Assembly (NCBI RefSeq): GCF_900167205.1
Contig: NZ_FUWW01000005.1
Location: 1 to 64,000 of the forward strand
Reading direction: 5' to 3'
Source of the DNA: Eubacterium coprostanoligenes
Lineage (GTDB): Bacteria > Bacillota > Clostridia > Oscillospirales > Acutalibacteraceae
DNA: 64,000 nucleotides
Shown in pieces: positions 43,642 through 52,804 of the stretch. The translations under genes and the position numbers were made by a program. How positions within the stretch are numbered: the first letter of the stretch is position 1; each line of letters starts with the position of its first letter. A model generated the notes under the pieces. It worked only from the letters and a program-made list of their open reading frames with translations. It was not told the origin of the DNA and made no database searches.

Positions 43642-44094
43642 ATGGAAGAATTCACTTCAATTAAAGAAATACTTGATAAAACAGGCAAGTACACAGGCCT
43701 TACAAGAGGAACTTCAATGATGCCTATTATTCATCAAAATAGGGATAATATCATTGTTGTTAAACCGACAGGCAGATTGAAAAAATATGATGTCCCGGTT
43801 TATCAGCTTAAATCCGGCAGATATGTTATGCACAGAATTATTGAGGTTCATGATGATCATTATGTGATTGTCGGCGATAATCTTAAGGACAAAGAATATG
43901 TGACAGATGATATGATTTGCGGTGTGCTTGTTGGATATTTTCGCAAGGGTAAAAAATATGTAGATTGCAACAAAACAAAATGGTATAAGCTTTACTCTCG
44001 AATTTGGGTTGCTTTGTTTCCTATCAGACCGGTTTTTATGTTTGTTAATCGTTGTGTTAGTTTTGTCGAAAGAAGAATTTTAAAGAGGTACTGA
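43642..44094 (+). CDS. S24/S26 (signal-peptidase-like) family protein
   Basis: A 150-residue protein with a Ser-His type signal peptidase core: GTSMMPII holds the nucleophile Ser, YVMHRIIEV the likely His, and YVIVGDN the closing strand. The Ser-His pair in place of Ser-Lys is as in SipW and ER-type peptidases. A C-terminal hydrophobic helix (IWVALFPIRPVFMFV) may anchor it. The ATG at 43621 overlaps ispF, but AAGGGTAG before the ATG at 43642 decides the start. It is next to an ABC exporter, so it may process an exported peptide. No such precursor was identified. Confidence 0.8.
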   Translation: MEEFTSIKEILDKTGKYTGLTRGTSMMPIIHQNRDNIIVVKPTGRLKKYDVPVYQLKSGRYVMHRIIEVHDDHYVIVGDNLKDKEYVTDDMICGVLVGYFRKGKKYVDCNKTKWYKLYSRIWVALFPIRPVFMFVNRCVSFVERRILKRY

Positions 44095-44098
44095 TATA

Positions 44099-45790
44099 TT
44101 GGAACAGAATCGTAAATTTTCAAAATCAGATTTTGAAACTGTAAAATGGATGTGGCATACTTTTCATAAGGAGCGTTGGCATGTATTCATTTTGATTTTC
44201 TCAAATGCTATAAATGCCATTCTTTCAATTGTATATGCCGATTTTTCAAAAAATATTGTAAACGCTGCCACAAAAGAACATTCGTTTGACAGAGTTATAT
44301 ATTTTGCTGTTTGCTTTTTGGTGCTTACAATGGTTCAACTTCTGTTGACCCTTGTTTCAAGAAGTTTTACAGAACGCTGTAAGGCTCGAATAGAGGTTAC
44401 ACTCAGAAAGCATATTCTTGATGTCGTTTTAAAAAAAGATTATCAGGGTGTAACAAAGTATCACACCGGTGAAATTCAAAACAGAATGACAAGCGATGTC
44501 ACAACAATTTCAGATGGCTTTACAACGATTTTACCAAATATAGTTAATTTTGTTGTAAGATTGGTGTGTGCATTTATTTATCTTGTTGCATTGGATAAGG
44601 TGTTCACGCTTGTATTTTTAGTCGGCGGTATTCTTGTTTTTGCGTTTAGCTTTTTATTCAGAAAAATATTAAAAAAACTTCACAAAAATGTACAAGAATC
44701 GGAAGGCAGAGTTCGTTCGTTTATTCAGGAAATTCTCACTTCATTGCTTGTTGTTAAATCATTTAATGTTGAGGAAAAAGTGTCAGGTGAAGCTGATGAA
44801 CTTATGGAAATCAACTATAAAACAAAGATGAAGCGTCGTATGTTTGGTATTTTTGCAAATGCCGGTATTAATACAACTTTCAATTTGGGTTATGTATTTG
44901 CACTTGCTTATGGTTCATATAGATTACTTAATGGTTTGGATTATGGCAACCTTGTTGCTATGCTTCAACTTGTAAATCAAATTCAGTATCCGTTTTCATC
45001 TCTTTCAGGTATGCTTCCAAAATATTTTGCTCTTCTTGCATCTGCAGAGAGAATTATTGAACTTGATAATATTAAAGATGAGTTTGAAAAGAATAATCAG
45101 GACATTGATGTTAAGAGTACATACGAAAATCTTAATTCCATTGAATTTAAAGATATAACCTTTGGCTATGACAGAGATGTAATTCTTGACGATACTTCTT
45201 TAACCGTGAATAAGGGCGATTTCGTTGCTATTATGGGTATTTCAGGTATCGGCAAATCAACTCTTTTGAAGCTCCTTTTGGGCGTGTTCAATGTTGATAA
45301 CGGTACGATAACGCTTGATGTCAATGGCAAAGAAATTCCTGTTGACTGCCATACAAGAAAGCTGTTTTCATATGTTCCGCAGGGTAATTTCCTTTTGTCA
45401 GGTACAATTAAGGACAACCTTAAGTTCATTAATTCAAATGCAACCGATGAAGAAATTGAAAAGGCTGTTAAGATTTCTTGTTCCGATCAGTTTGTGTATG
45501 ATTTGCCTGACGGACTTGAAACCGTTATCGGTGAAAGGGGAATAGGACTTTCGGAAGGTCAGCTTCAGCGACTTGCTATTGCTCGTTCTATTCTTTCAAA
45601 ATCGCCAATTATGCTCCTTGATGAGGCAACTTCTGCTCTTGACGAAGCAACTGAACTTCGCTTCTTAAAGAATTTAAAAGAAATGCAGGACAAAACCTGT
45701 ATCATTGTTTCTCATAAGACTGCCGCCCTTGAAATTTGCAACAAGCATATTCAAATTGTTGACGGCAAGATTGTTGTGGAGGAAAAATAA
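44099..45790 (+). CDS. ABC transporter, fused permease and ATPase
   Basis: A 563-residue half-transporter of the exporter type. Six helices (about 20-300) are followed by the ATPase: Walker A GISGIGKST, Q-loop YVPQGNFLL, signature LSEGQ (usually LSGGQ), Walker B IMLLDEATSALDE and the H-loop VSHK. It has no N-terminal C39 peptidase domain. TTG is the start, with AAGAGGT 9 nt upstream. It lies 4 bp after the S26-like gene and shares its stop/start with the GH2 gene, so they form one transcript. Substrate unknown; peptide or lipid are both possible. Confidence 0.9.
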   Translation: MEQNRKFSKSDFETVKWMWHTFHKERWHVFILIFSNAINAILSIVYADFSKNIVNAATKEHSFDRVIYFAVCFLVLTMVQLLLTLVSRSFTERCKARIEVTLRKHILDVVLKKDYQGVTKYHTGEIQNRMTSDVTTISDGFTTILPNIVNFVVRLVCAFIYLVALDKVFTLVFLVGGILVFAFSFLFRKILKKLHKNVQESEGRVRSFIQEILTSLLVVKSFNVEEKVSGEADELMEINYKTKMKRRMFGIFANAGINTTFNLGYVFALAYGSYRLLNGLDYGNLVAMLQLVNQIQYPFSSLSGMLPKYFALLASAERIIELDNIKDEFEKNNQDIDVKSTYENLNSIEFKDITFGYDRDVILDDTSLTVNKGDFVAIMGISGIGKSTLLKLLLGVFNVDNGTITLDVNGKEIPVDCHTRKLFSYVPQGNFLLSGTIKDNLKFINSNATDEEIEKAVKISCSDQFVYDLPDGLETVIGERGIGLSEGQLQRLAIARSILSKSPIMLLDEATSALDEATELRFLKNLKEMQDKTCIIVSHKTAALEICNKHIQIVDGKIVVEEK

Positions 45791-47484
45791 TGTTGATGAC
45801 AAAATGGGGAGAGGACTTGAATAAAAATTGTCCTCTTTCGGAATATCCCCGTCCGCAGTTTAAGCGTGACAGCTATTTGAACCTTAATGGCATTTGGCAG
45901 TGCGAATTTTGTGAAAGCGAGGAAATCCCGTCAAAGTTTTCATATGATATAGTTGTTCCGTTTTCTCCTGAAACACCACTTTCGGGCGTTAACAGAATGC
46001 TCAAATCAAATGAATATCTGATTTATAATAAAAAATTTGACTTGCCTGACGATTTTAATAAAGGCAAAGTGTTCGTTCATTTTGGTGCTGTCGACCAAAT
46101 TGCCAAGGTGTATTTAAACGGTAGATTTGTCGGCGTTCATCATGGTGGCTATACTCCGTTTAGTTTTGAAGTTTCTCATCTTATTCAAGAGCATAATACT
46201 TTGAATGTTGTTGTTCGTGATTTAACAGAAAAAAACGAGTATTCAAGAGGAAAGCAAAAAACTAACAGAGGCGGTATTTGGTATTCTGCACAAAGCGGAA
46301 TTTGGCAAACTGTTTGGCTTGAAAGTACACCGGATGAATATATCCCCAATGTTCGTATAACTCCTGATTTGGATAATCAAACTGTCATGTTTGAAGCGGA
46401 TGGGAATATCACTGTTCAAAAGCTCATCTATGACGGCGACAAGTTGATTGCCGACACAACAGATACCGTTGTTAAACTTGAAAATGTAAAAGAATGGTCA
46501 CCCGAAAATCCGTTTCTTTATGATGTTGTGTTTAAGTATAAGAATGACGAGGTTCGCTCATATTTCGGTATGCGCAAATTCTCTGTCGGAACTGACGACA
46601 ACGGTATGCCTCGACTTATGCTTAATAATAAGCCGTATTTTATGAACGGCTTGCTTGACCAGGGTTATTATCCTGACGGATTGCTTACTCCTCCGTCAAA
46701 TGAAGCTATGAAGTTTGATGTGAAATCAATCAAAAATCTTGGGTTCAATATGCTCCGCAAACATATAAAAATCGAGCCGATGCTTTGGTATCACTACTGT
46801 GATGTAAACGGTATTATCGTTTGGCAGGATATGATTAACGGTGGCGGAAATTACGGACTTGAAGTCAGTGCCATTCCGTTTGTCGGCATCAATCTTGATG
46901 ATTCAAATTATAAGACCTTTAAGCGCACAAGCCTTGAAGCACGCAAACTTTATTATAAAGAACTTGAAGAAATGATTGCCGTTCTTTATAATTGTCCGTG
47001 CATTGCTATGTGGGTTCCTTTCAACGAAGGATGGGGACAGTTCGACAGCAATTATGCTTATACTCTCGTCAAAGCTATGGACAGCACTCGAATTGTAGAT
47101 TCTGCATCAGGTTGGCACGATAGGGGTCAAACCGATGTTATTTCAAAGCATATTTATTTCACTCCGATTAAAGTTCATTCGGGCAATAAACCGTGGTGCT
47201 TAACGGAGTTCGGTGGATTGAGCACCAGAGTTAAGGGTCATACCTTTAATAATAAGATGTTTGGTTATAAGATATTTAATTCGAAACAAGGGATTACAAA
47301 AGCATATAAAAACTTGTTTGAAAAAACGATTATTCCTCAAATCAAAGACGGCTTGTCTGCAACTGTATATACACAGGTCACAGATGTTGAGGATGAACTC
47401 AACGGTCTTTTCACTTATGACAGAAAGGTGCAAAAGATTGACACCGAAGTACTAAAATCAATTAACGAAAGGGTTAAATTATAA
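45790..47484 (+). CDS. Glycoside hydrolase family 2 enzyme
   Basis: A 564-residue cytoplasmic glycosidase. The jelly-roll domain (about 20-180) has the family stretch [21 protein letters not shown] and [20 protein letters not shown]. An Ig-like domain follows, then a TIM barrel with RKHIKIEP, the acid/base NEGWGQFD and the nucleophile Glu in LTEFGG. It likely cleaves beta-galactosides, beta-glucuronides or related sugars. It has no signal peptide and is shorter than LacZ. GGAGG lies 7 nt before the ATG. Confidence 0.92.
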   Translation: MLMTKWGEDLNKNCPLSEYPRPQFKRDSYLNLNGIWQCEFCESEEIPSKFSYDIVVPFSPETPLSGVNRMLKSNEYLIYNKKFDLPDDFNKGKVFVHFGAVDQIAKVYLNGRFVGVHHGGYTPFSFEVSHLIQEHNTLNVVVRDLTEKNEYSRGKQKTNRGGIWYSAQSGIWQTVWLESTPDEYIPNVRITPDLDNQTVMFEADGNITVQKLIYDGDKLIADTTDTVVKLENVKEWSPENPFLYDVVFKYKNDEVRSYFGMRKFSVGTDDNGMPRLMLNNKPYFMNGLLDQGYYPDGLLTPPSNEAMKFDVKSIKNLGFNMLRKHIKIEPMLWYHYCDVNGIIVWQDMINGGGNYGLEVSAIPFVGINLDDSNYKTFKRTSLEARKLYYKELEEMIAVLYNCPCIAMWVPFNEGWGQFDSNYAYTLVKAMDSTRIVDSASGWHDRGQTDVISKHIYFTPIKVHSGNKPWCLTEFGGLSTRVKGHTFNNKMFGYKIFNSKQGITKAYKNLFEKTIIPQIKDGLSATVYTQVTDVEDELNGLFTYDRKVQKIDTEVLKSINERVKL

Positions 47485-48041
47485 TGAAAGCAATTATCAA
47501 AACAAACAAAGGTGATATGTCGTTCGACCTTATGCCTGAGGTAGCACCAAAGACAGTAGAAAACTTTGCTACTCATGCAAAGAACGGCTATTATGACGGA
47601 CTTATTTTCCACAGAGTAATCAAAGACTTTATGATTCAGGGCGGTGACCCAACCGGTACAGGTATGGGCGGTGAATCAATCTGGGGCAAGAACTTTGAAG
47701 ATGAATTTTCACTTGATGCACGCAATTATTACGGCGCACTTTCAATGGCCAATGCAGGTCCAAATACAAACGGCTCACAATTCTTTATCGTTCAGGCAAA
47801 GAATGTTGACCCTCAACTTCTTGCTCAAATGGAAGATTTGCAGGATAACGGCTTCCCTCGTGAGGTTATCGACACTTATAAAGAAAAGGGCGGTACTCCT
47901 TGGCTCGACTTCCATCACACAGTTTTCGGTATGATTACTGACGGCGAGGATGTTCTTGAGGACATTGCAGCAACCAAAACAGGAATGAACGACAAGCCTG
48001 TATTTGATGTTGTGATTGACACAATCGAAATTATCGACTAA
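47484..48041 (+). CDS. Cyclophilin-type peptidyl-prolyl isomerase
   Basis: Speeds cis-trans isomerisation at proline. It has 185 residues and is cytoplasmic. Motifs are [24 protein letters not shown], the core [19 protein letters not shown], and [12 protein letters not shown]. It starts at the stop codon of the GH2 gene. The end of this gene contains the upstream part of the spoIIG promoter region. Confidence 0.93.
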   Translation: MKAIIKTNKGDMSFDLMPEVAPKTVENFATHAKNGYYDGLIFHRVIKDFMIQGGDPTGTGMGGESIWGKNFEDEFSLDARNYYGALSMANAGPNTNGSQFFIVQAKNVDPQLLAQMEDLQDNGFPREVIDTYKEKGGTPWLDFHHTVFGMITDGEDVLEDIAATKTGMNDKPVFDVVIDTIEIID

Positions 48042-48046
48042 TCATA

Positions 48047-48081
48047 TTTTGACAAATTATACTCTCTTTGCATTTTATAAT
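48047..48081 (+). promoter_or_regulatory. spoIIG promoter with 21-nt spacer and Spo0A-like site
   Basis: TTGACA (48049-48054) and TATAAT (48076-48081) are perfect hexamers but lie 21 nt apart. The Bacillus spoIIG promoter is known for a similar over-long spacer, used only when Spo0A-P binds beside the -35. The -35 here lies within TTTTGACAAA, which reads TTTGTCAAAA on the other strand, one base from the Spo0A core TGTCGAA. Confidence 0.7.
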
Positions 48082-48102
48082 GTATGCAAAGGGGGTATTT
48101 TT

Positions 48103-48900
48103 ATTGTTGTTTATGTTGATATACTTTTAGCACTGAACTTTTTTGTGTCGTTCTTCCTTTTGCAAATCACCTGTCTGTTCTCAAAACGCAAGCCGAAATT
48201 AATTAGAATAATTATTGCTTCCGCAATCGGTGCTGTTTATTCGTTGATTATATTTTGCGATGATGTGCCTGCGTTAGTCCTTGCAATTACAAAACTGCTT
48301 GTATCTTTTGTAATGGTGTTTGTGTCCTTTGGATATAAAGGCGTTGTTGTTTTTTTGAAGCAAGTTGCAGTGTTCTATTTTGGTAACTTTTTGCTGTTAG
48401 GCATCGTGATGTGTGCCTGTTATTTGTTCAAACTTAAATTTATTGCAGTCAATAATGATGTTTTGTATTTTGATGTTTCATCGTCAACAATTATTGTTTG
48501 CACAGCATTTGCGTATGTTGTTTCAAGTGTGATTATCAGATTGTATAATCGTACACTGTCAAAAAAAGAAATCTATTTTTTAACAATAGAAAACAACGGA
48601 ACATCGACCGATTTGCTCGCTTTTTTAGATACAGGCAACAAACTCCGTGAACCTTTCTCAAATGCTCCCGTGATTATTGTTGATTCTTCAAAAATTTCCG
48701 CAGACGGAAAAAATACAAGGCTCGTTCCTGTCACAACAGTTAACGGCGTTGGATTTTTGACCGCTTTTAAGCCTGACAAAATCATTCTCAAATCAACCAA
48801 AGGGGAGGAAGTAATTGAAAATGCATATATAGCCTTGAGCAATGATGTAAAAGATGAGAATTACTCCGCAATTTTAAATTATGATATTCTTTCAATTTGA
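48103..48900 (+). CDS. spoIIGA: Sigma-E processing peptidase SpoIIGA, ATT start
   Basis: The membrane aspartic protease that cleaves pro-SigE in the mother cell on a signal from the forespore. It has 265 residues: five helices (about 1-150), then a cytoplasmic protease domain with the catalytic FLDTGNKL. By comparison with Bacillus (MKIYLD...), the protein should begin at the residue aligned with I-V-V-Y-V-D. The codon there is ATT (48103), 7 nt after AAAGGGGGT. ATG, GTG and TTG in this frame are absent until a TTG at 48050, which lies upstream of the predicted transcript start. sigE follows by 9 bp. Confidence 0.88.
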   Translation: MVVYVDILLALNFFVSFFLLQITCLFSKRKPKLIRIIIASAIGAVYSLIIFCDDVPALVLAITKLLVSFVMVFVSFGYKGVVVFLKQVAVFYFGNFLLLGIVMCACYLFKLKFIAVNNDVLYFDVSSSTIIVCTAFAYVVSSVIIRLYNRTLSKKEIYFLTIENNGTSTDLLAFLDTGNKLREPFSNAPVIIVDSSKISADGKNTRLVPVTTVNGVGFLTAFKPDKIILKSTKGEEVIENAYIALSNDVKDENYSAILNYDILSI

Positions 48901-48909
48901 GGTGCTTTT

Positions 48910-49614
48910 ATGAAAAATATTTTTTTGCGTTTGCTTTTGAGATTTTTTCCAAAGCAGTTTTGTCATTATATAAACGGTCCCGATGTTTTACCGCCTCCGC
49001 TGAAAAGGGAAGAAGAGCAAAAAATTATGCTTGAACTTGCCGACGGAAATGACGAACACAAGGATTTGTTGGTTGTGCACAATCTTCGACTTGTGGTGTA
49101 TATTGCACGCAAGTACGAGTGTCCAACTGCCACAACCGAAGATTTGGTTTCTATCGGAACAATCGGTTTGATGAAAGCGGTCAACACTTTTGATTACACA
49201 AAAAATATCAAACTTGCTACCTATGCTTCTCGCTGTATCGAAAACGAAATTCTTATGTATCTGCGAAAAACAGGAAATTCAAAAATCGAATTGTCGTTTG
49301 ATGAACCGTTGAGCACGGACTGGGACGGCAATGAGATGACACTTCGTGATGTACTCGGCACAGAACCTGACGAAATCAGCCAAAACATTGAGTACGAGGA
49401 CGAAAAGAAATTGCTCCGCAAAATCGTTTCAAACCTGCCCGAAAAAGAAAAAGACATAATGAACAGGCGATTTGGTTTGAACGGCTACAAAGCCCTCACT
49501 CAAAAGCAATTGGCGGATGAACTTTCAATCTCTCAATCATACATATCCCGCCTTGAAAAACGCATAATTTCAAATCTCCGCAAGGAGTTTGACAAGGCAC
49601 AAAAAATCAGTTGA
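48910..49614 (+). CDS. sigE: Sporulation sigma factor SigE (pro-form)
   Basis: The early mother-cell sigma factor, 234 residues. A hydrophobic and basic pro-peptide (LRLLLRFFPKQF, about 1-25) holds it at the membrane until SpoIIGA cuts it. Region 2 is NLRLVVYIARKYE, EDLVSIGTIGLMKAVNTF and LATYASRCIENEILMYLR; region 4 is KDIMNRRFGLNG and QKQLADELSISQSYISRLEKR. It forms an operon with spoIIGA. sigG, its usual downstream neighbour, is not here; a tRNA gene follows. Confidence 0.96.
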   Translation: MKNIFLRLLLRFFPKQFCHYINGPDVLPPPLKREEEQKIMLELADGNDEHKDLLVVHNLRLVVYIARKYECPTATTEDLVSIGTIGLMKAVNTFDYTKNIKLATYASRCIENEILMYLRKTGNSKIELSFDEPLSTDWDGNEMTLRDVLGTEPDEISQNIEYEDEKKLLRKIVSNLPEKEKDIMNRRFGLNGYKALTQKQLADELSISQSYISRLEKRIISNLRKEFDKAQKIS

Positions 49615-49630
49615 GCGAACAAATATGTCC

Positions 49631-49659
49631 TTGACTTTTGTTACCTTGCGTGTTATTAT
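49631..49659 (+). promoter_or_regulatory. Promoter of tRNA-Leu
   Basis: TTGACT and TATTAT at 17 nt, 12 nt before the tRNA. Confidence 0.7.
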
Positions 49660-49671
49660 ATTCGGGCAGTT

Positions 49672-49756
49672 GCACCTGTGGCGGAACTGGCAGACGCGCT
49701 AGATTTAGGATCTAGTATCGAGAGATGTGCAGGTTCGATTCCTGTCAGGTGCACCA
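49672..49756 (+). tRNA. tRNA-Leu (anticodon UAG)
   Basis: The acceptor stem GCACCTG / CAGGTGC closes the molecule, with encoded ACCA. The anticodon arm is CTAGA-TTTAGGA-TCTAG, so the anticodon is TAG, reading CUA and CUG. A long variable arm (ATCGAGAGAT region) marks a class II tRNA, and GGTTCGATTCC is the T arm. Confidence 0.96.
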
Positions 49757-49761
49757 ATAAA

Positions 49762-49790
49762 AACCCACTCATTCGAGTGGGCTTTATTTT
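49762..49790 (+). terminator. tRNA-Leu terminator
   Basis: The stem CCCACTC / GAGTGGG is followed by CTTTATTTT. Confidence 0.85.
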
Positions 49791-49822
49791 AACTTGTTTT
49801 TGAACAAGCTATTCTTATTTTG

Positions 49823-50698
49823 TTATTCATCTTTCAGTGCTTGATTTATTGTGTTGAGCACTGTTTTTTTATCTGCTGACCAGAGGGGGGCAATCAGGTC
49901 TTTTTTTGCTCCGTCACCTGTCAGGCGGTGGATAACCACATTTTCAGGGATGATTTGTACACATTCCTTTATTATCTCTGTGTACTGTTCCAATGTCAGC
50001 ACCTCAAATTTGCCTTGCTCATAATATTTTGCAAGGTCTGTGCCTTTGAGAATGTGAAGCAGTTGAAGCTTTATTCCGTCAGTGACCTTGCACGCATATT
50101 TAACGCTATTCAGCATATCTTCCTTGCTTTCGTTTGGTAAGCCTAAAATGATGTGAGTAACCACATTTATGCCGATTTTGTGCAAGTCTGCAACTGCTTT
50201 GTCGTAAACTTCAAGTGTGTAGCCTCTACGGATGTATTTTGCTGTATCTTCGTTGATTGTTTGTAGCCCAAGTTCAACAAATATCGGTTTGATTTTGTTG
50301 AGTTCATCAAGCAATGCGAGAACATCATCTCCAAGGCAATCGGGTCTTGTACCGATTGAAAGTGCAACAATGTCGGGGTTATTGATTGCTTCTTCGTATA
50401 TCGTCCTTAATCGTTCAACAGAAGCGTAGGTATTGGTGAATGCCTGAAAATATGCAATATATTTGCCGTTTTTGATTTTCTTTTCAAGTCGCTTTTTGCC
50501 ATTCTCAATTTGCTCTGTAATTGTCAGGTCGGGACTTTCGGCAAAATCACCGCTTCCGCCTTTTGAACAAAATATACATCCTCTTGTGTCGATTGAACCG
50601 TTACGATTCGGACAGGTGAAACCTCCGTTTAGTGCGATTTTATATACCTTTTCGCCAAATCGTTCTTTGAGATAATTATTGAGCGTTGTATATTTCAT
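49823..50698 (-). CDS. TIGR01212-type radical SAM protein (YtqA/YhcC-like)
   Basis: A 291-residue radical SAM enzyme of unknown substrate. The N-terminal stretch GGFTCPNRNGSIDTRGCIFCSKGGSGDF holds the spaced cluster cysteines found in this family (CX7 to CX2C). IGTRPDCL, ELGLQTINEDT and VTHIILGLPNESKEDM are SAM-barrel strands. It overlaps the end of the inositol monophosphatase gene by 23 nt. Confidence 0.9.
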   Translation of the reverse strand: MKYTTLNNYLKERFGEKVYKIALNGGFTCPNRNGSIDTRGCIFCSKGGSGDFAESPDLTITEQIENGKKRLEKKIKNGKYIAYFQAFTNTYASVERLRTIYEEAINNPDIVALSIGTRPDCLGDDVLALLDELNKIKPIFVELGLQTINEDTAKYIRRGYTLEVYDKAVADLHKIGINVVTHIILGLPNESKEDMLNSVKYACKVTDGIKLQLLHILKGTDLAKYYEQGKFEVLTLEQYTEIIKECVQIIPENVVIHRLTGDGAKKDLIAPLWSADKKTVLNTINQALKDE

Positions 50699-51443
50699 AA
50701 AATTCTTTCAGGTTCTTTTCGTTTCCGCAAACATAGGATGTAATCTTGTTAAGGCTTAATTCGTCACCGTTCACCTGTGTGCAAATTCCGCCTGCTTCGT
50801 GCAAAATCAGAGTTGCACCCGCCCAATCCCAAGGGCGAATAATAAGCTCATAATACAAATCGGCTTTTCCCGCTGCAATATAGCAGATGTCAAGTGCTGC
50901 CGAACCGCCTCGTCTGACTTCAATAGCTTTATAAAATACATCTTCTGTAAGTTTGAATGTTTTGTGTGCAAGTTCGTGTTCGTATGGGCAAGTTCCGAAA
51001 AGTACAAGACTTTTTTCAATATTACAATCGCTGACATGGATTGGCTTGCCGTTGAGAAATGCACCTTTGCCTTTTTCGGCATAGTAGAGGTTATTCAAAT
51101 CAGGGTCGAGTACAACGCCGATGATCAACTCTTTGTCCTTTGCAAGACCAACGCTGATTGCACTGTGCTGAAAGCCTTTTATAAAATTTGTTGTGCCGTC
51201 AATAGGGTCAATGATGAAACAGTAGCCGTCAGTAAGTTCCTTGTTTCCGTCACCTTCCTCACCAAAAAGCTGTGCATCGGGAAGAACCTTTTTGAGTTCT
51301 GTATATAAAAAGTCCTGAATTTTTTTGTCATATTTTGTAACGAGGTCAACGCTTGAACTTTTTTCACAAATACCAAGGTCGTCGCCTGCACTGCGGTATA
51401 TTTCTCCTGCTTTTTTAACTATTTCAATAATTTGATTTAACAT
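50676..51443 (-). CDS. Inositol monophosphatase family protein
   Basis: A Mg2+-dependent phosphatase of 255 residues. Motif 1 is FIIDPIDGTTNFIKG (metal-binding Asp residues), LFGEEGDG holds the first Glu, and PWDWAGATLILHEAGG is the C-terminal motif. Substrates in the family include inositol phosphate, PAP and sugar phosphates. It is the first gene of a two-gene leftward operon with the radical SAM gene and diverges from murT. Confidence 0.92.
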   Translation of the reverse strand: MLNQIIEIVKKAGEIYRSAGDDLGICEKSSSVDLVTKYDKKIQDFLYTELKKVLPDAQLFGEEGDGNKELTDGYCFIIDPIDGTTNFIKGFQHSAISVGLAKDKELIIGVVLDPDLNNLYYAEKGKGAFLNGKPIHVSDCNIEKSLVLFGTCPYEHELAHKTFKLTEDVFYKAIEVRRGGSAALDICYIAAGKADLYYELIIRPWDWAGATLILHEAGGICTQVNGDELSLNKITSYVCGNEKNLKEFYEIYNAQ

Positions 51444-51511
51444 AATATCATCTCCGTGTTGAATATAAATTGATTATATCATATTTAATTTTTATTTCAA
51501 TATAATTTAGT

Positions 51512-52804
51512 ATGTTCATTATACTTTTGCTGTCCAAGATTTTAATAAAAATATTGAATATAACAGGCAAGGGAGCTACCTCTCTACCCGGAAAATTAGC
51601 ACTTAAACTAAAGCCCGGAATACTTTTTCATCTTTCAAGAGGTGTTTACTGCATTTGCGTTACGGGAACAAACGGAAAAACAACAACCTGTGCAATGATT
51701 GAACACGGAATGAAAAACAATAATATTCCGTGTTTTATCAACAAAAGCGGTGCCAATATGCTCGGCGGTGTTGCAACTGCATTTATTAAAAATTCAAATT
51801 TATTCGGCAAACCAAAATGCAGATATGCGGTTCTTGAATGTGATGAAAACAGCCTGCCGTTAATTACAAATTCTATCAATGCCAAGATAATTGTTGTAAC
51901 AAATATTTTTCGTGACCAGCTCGACAGATACGCCGAGGTTAACACGACTTTTGATAAAATCAAGCAGGGAATAGAAAATTCGCCAAATGCAACTATTGTT
52001 CTTAATGCGGATTGTCCGCTTACATATTCGCTTAAATTCCATTGCAAAAATGATGTTGTGTCTTTTGGTGTAAACGGTAACGGCAAAGGCAATGTTCCGT
52101 CTGATTCGCCGTTTTGTCCGTGTTGCAGTTCAAGACTAAAATACAATAGCGTTATGTATGCACAGCTTGGTGATTTTTGTTGCCCGAATTGTAAGTATAA
52201 AAGGGTCACTCCCGATTTGTGCGCAACCGATGTGCACGGCTCTTCGTTTATTCTTGATGGAAAAAGTATAACTCTTGCACTCGGTGGTATATATAATGTA
52301 TATAATTTTTTGTCCGCTTCGTCTGTGCTTAATTTATTACATCTTAATTATTTACCGCTTCAATCGTTTGGCGGTTCGTTTGGCAGAATGGAGAACTTTT
52401 ATTGTGATAACAGAAAAATCACGGTTATGCTTGTGAAAAATCCTGTTGGCTTTTCAAATTGCATAAACTATGCTTTTGGTCGTTTTGGTGAATTTGAAAG
52501 CGTGTTTGCGCTCAATGATAATGATGCAGACGGCAAGGATGTCAGCTGGATATGGGATGTTGATTTTTCAGCTGTGAAATCAAGAAAAAATTATACTGTC
52601 GGCAAGCGGGCATATGATATGGCACTTCGCCTAAAATATGACGGAATTGTACCGACTGTAATTGATGGCGAGGACTATTCAAAACTGATTGCTTTAATCA
52701 AAAACGGAAACACGGATTTTGTGATTTTTTCAACCTATACAGCTATGATGAATTTGAGGCATTTGTTGATAGAAAATTTTGGCGGTGATGAATTTTGGCA
52801 GTAA
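51512..52804 (+). CDS. murT: Lipid II isoglutaminyl synthase subunit MurT
   Basis: With GatD it amidates the D-Glu of lipid II to D-isoglutamine, which most Gram-positives need for cross-linking. It has 430 residues. The Mur-ligase P-loop is VTGTNGKTTT, followed by ECDENSLP, TNIFRDQLDRYAEV and a Cys4 zinc ribbon (CPCC near 205, CCPNC near 225) that is special to MurT. GGIYNVYN and the C-terminal domain complete it. There is one N-terminal hydrophobic segment. It overlaps gatD by 10 nt. Confidence 0.94.
   Translation: MFIILLLSKILIKILNITGKGATSLPGKLALKLKPGILFHLSRGVYCICVTGTNGKTTTCAMIEHGMKNNNIPCFINKSGANMLGGVATAFIKNSNLFGKPKCRYAVLECDENSLPLITNSINAKIIVVTNIFRDQLDRYAEVNTTFDKIKQGIENSPNATIVLNADCPLTYSLKFHCKNDVVSFGVNGNGKGNVPSDSPFCPCCSSRLKYNSVMYAQLGDFCCPNCKYKRVTPDLCATDVHGSSFILDGKSITLALGGIYNVYNFLSASSVLNLLHLNYLPLQSFGGSFGRMENFYCDNRKITVMLVKNPVGFSNCINYAFGRFGEFESVFALNDNDADGKDVSWIWDVDFSAVKSRKNYTVGKRAYDMALRLKYDGIVPTVIDGEDYSKLIALIKNGNTDFVIFSTYTAMMNLRHLLIENFGGDEFWQ

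Noticed and set aside
48016-48102. SpoIIGA start at a TTG inside the cyclophilin gene or at 48050
   Set aside because: These codons lie upstream of or within the predicted promoter, and the added residues have no counterpart in known SpoIIGA proteins.
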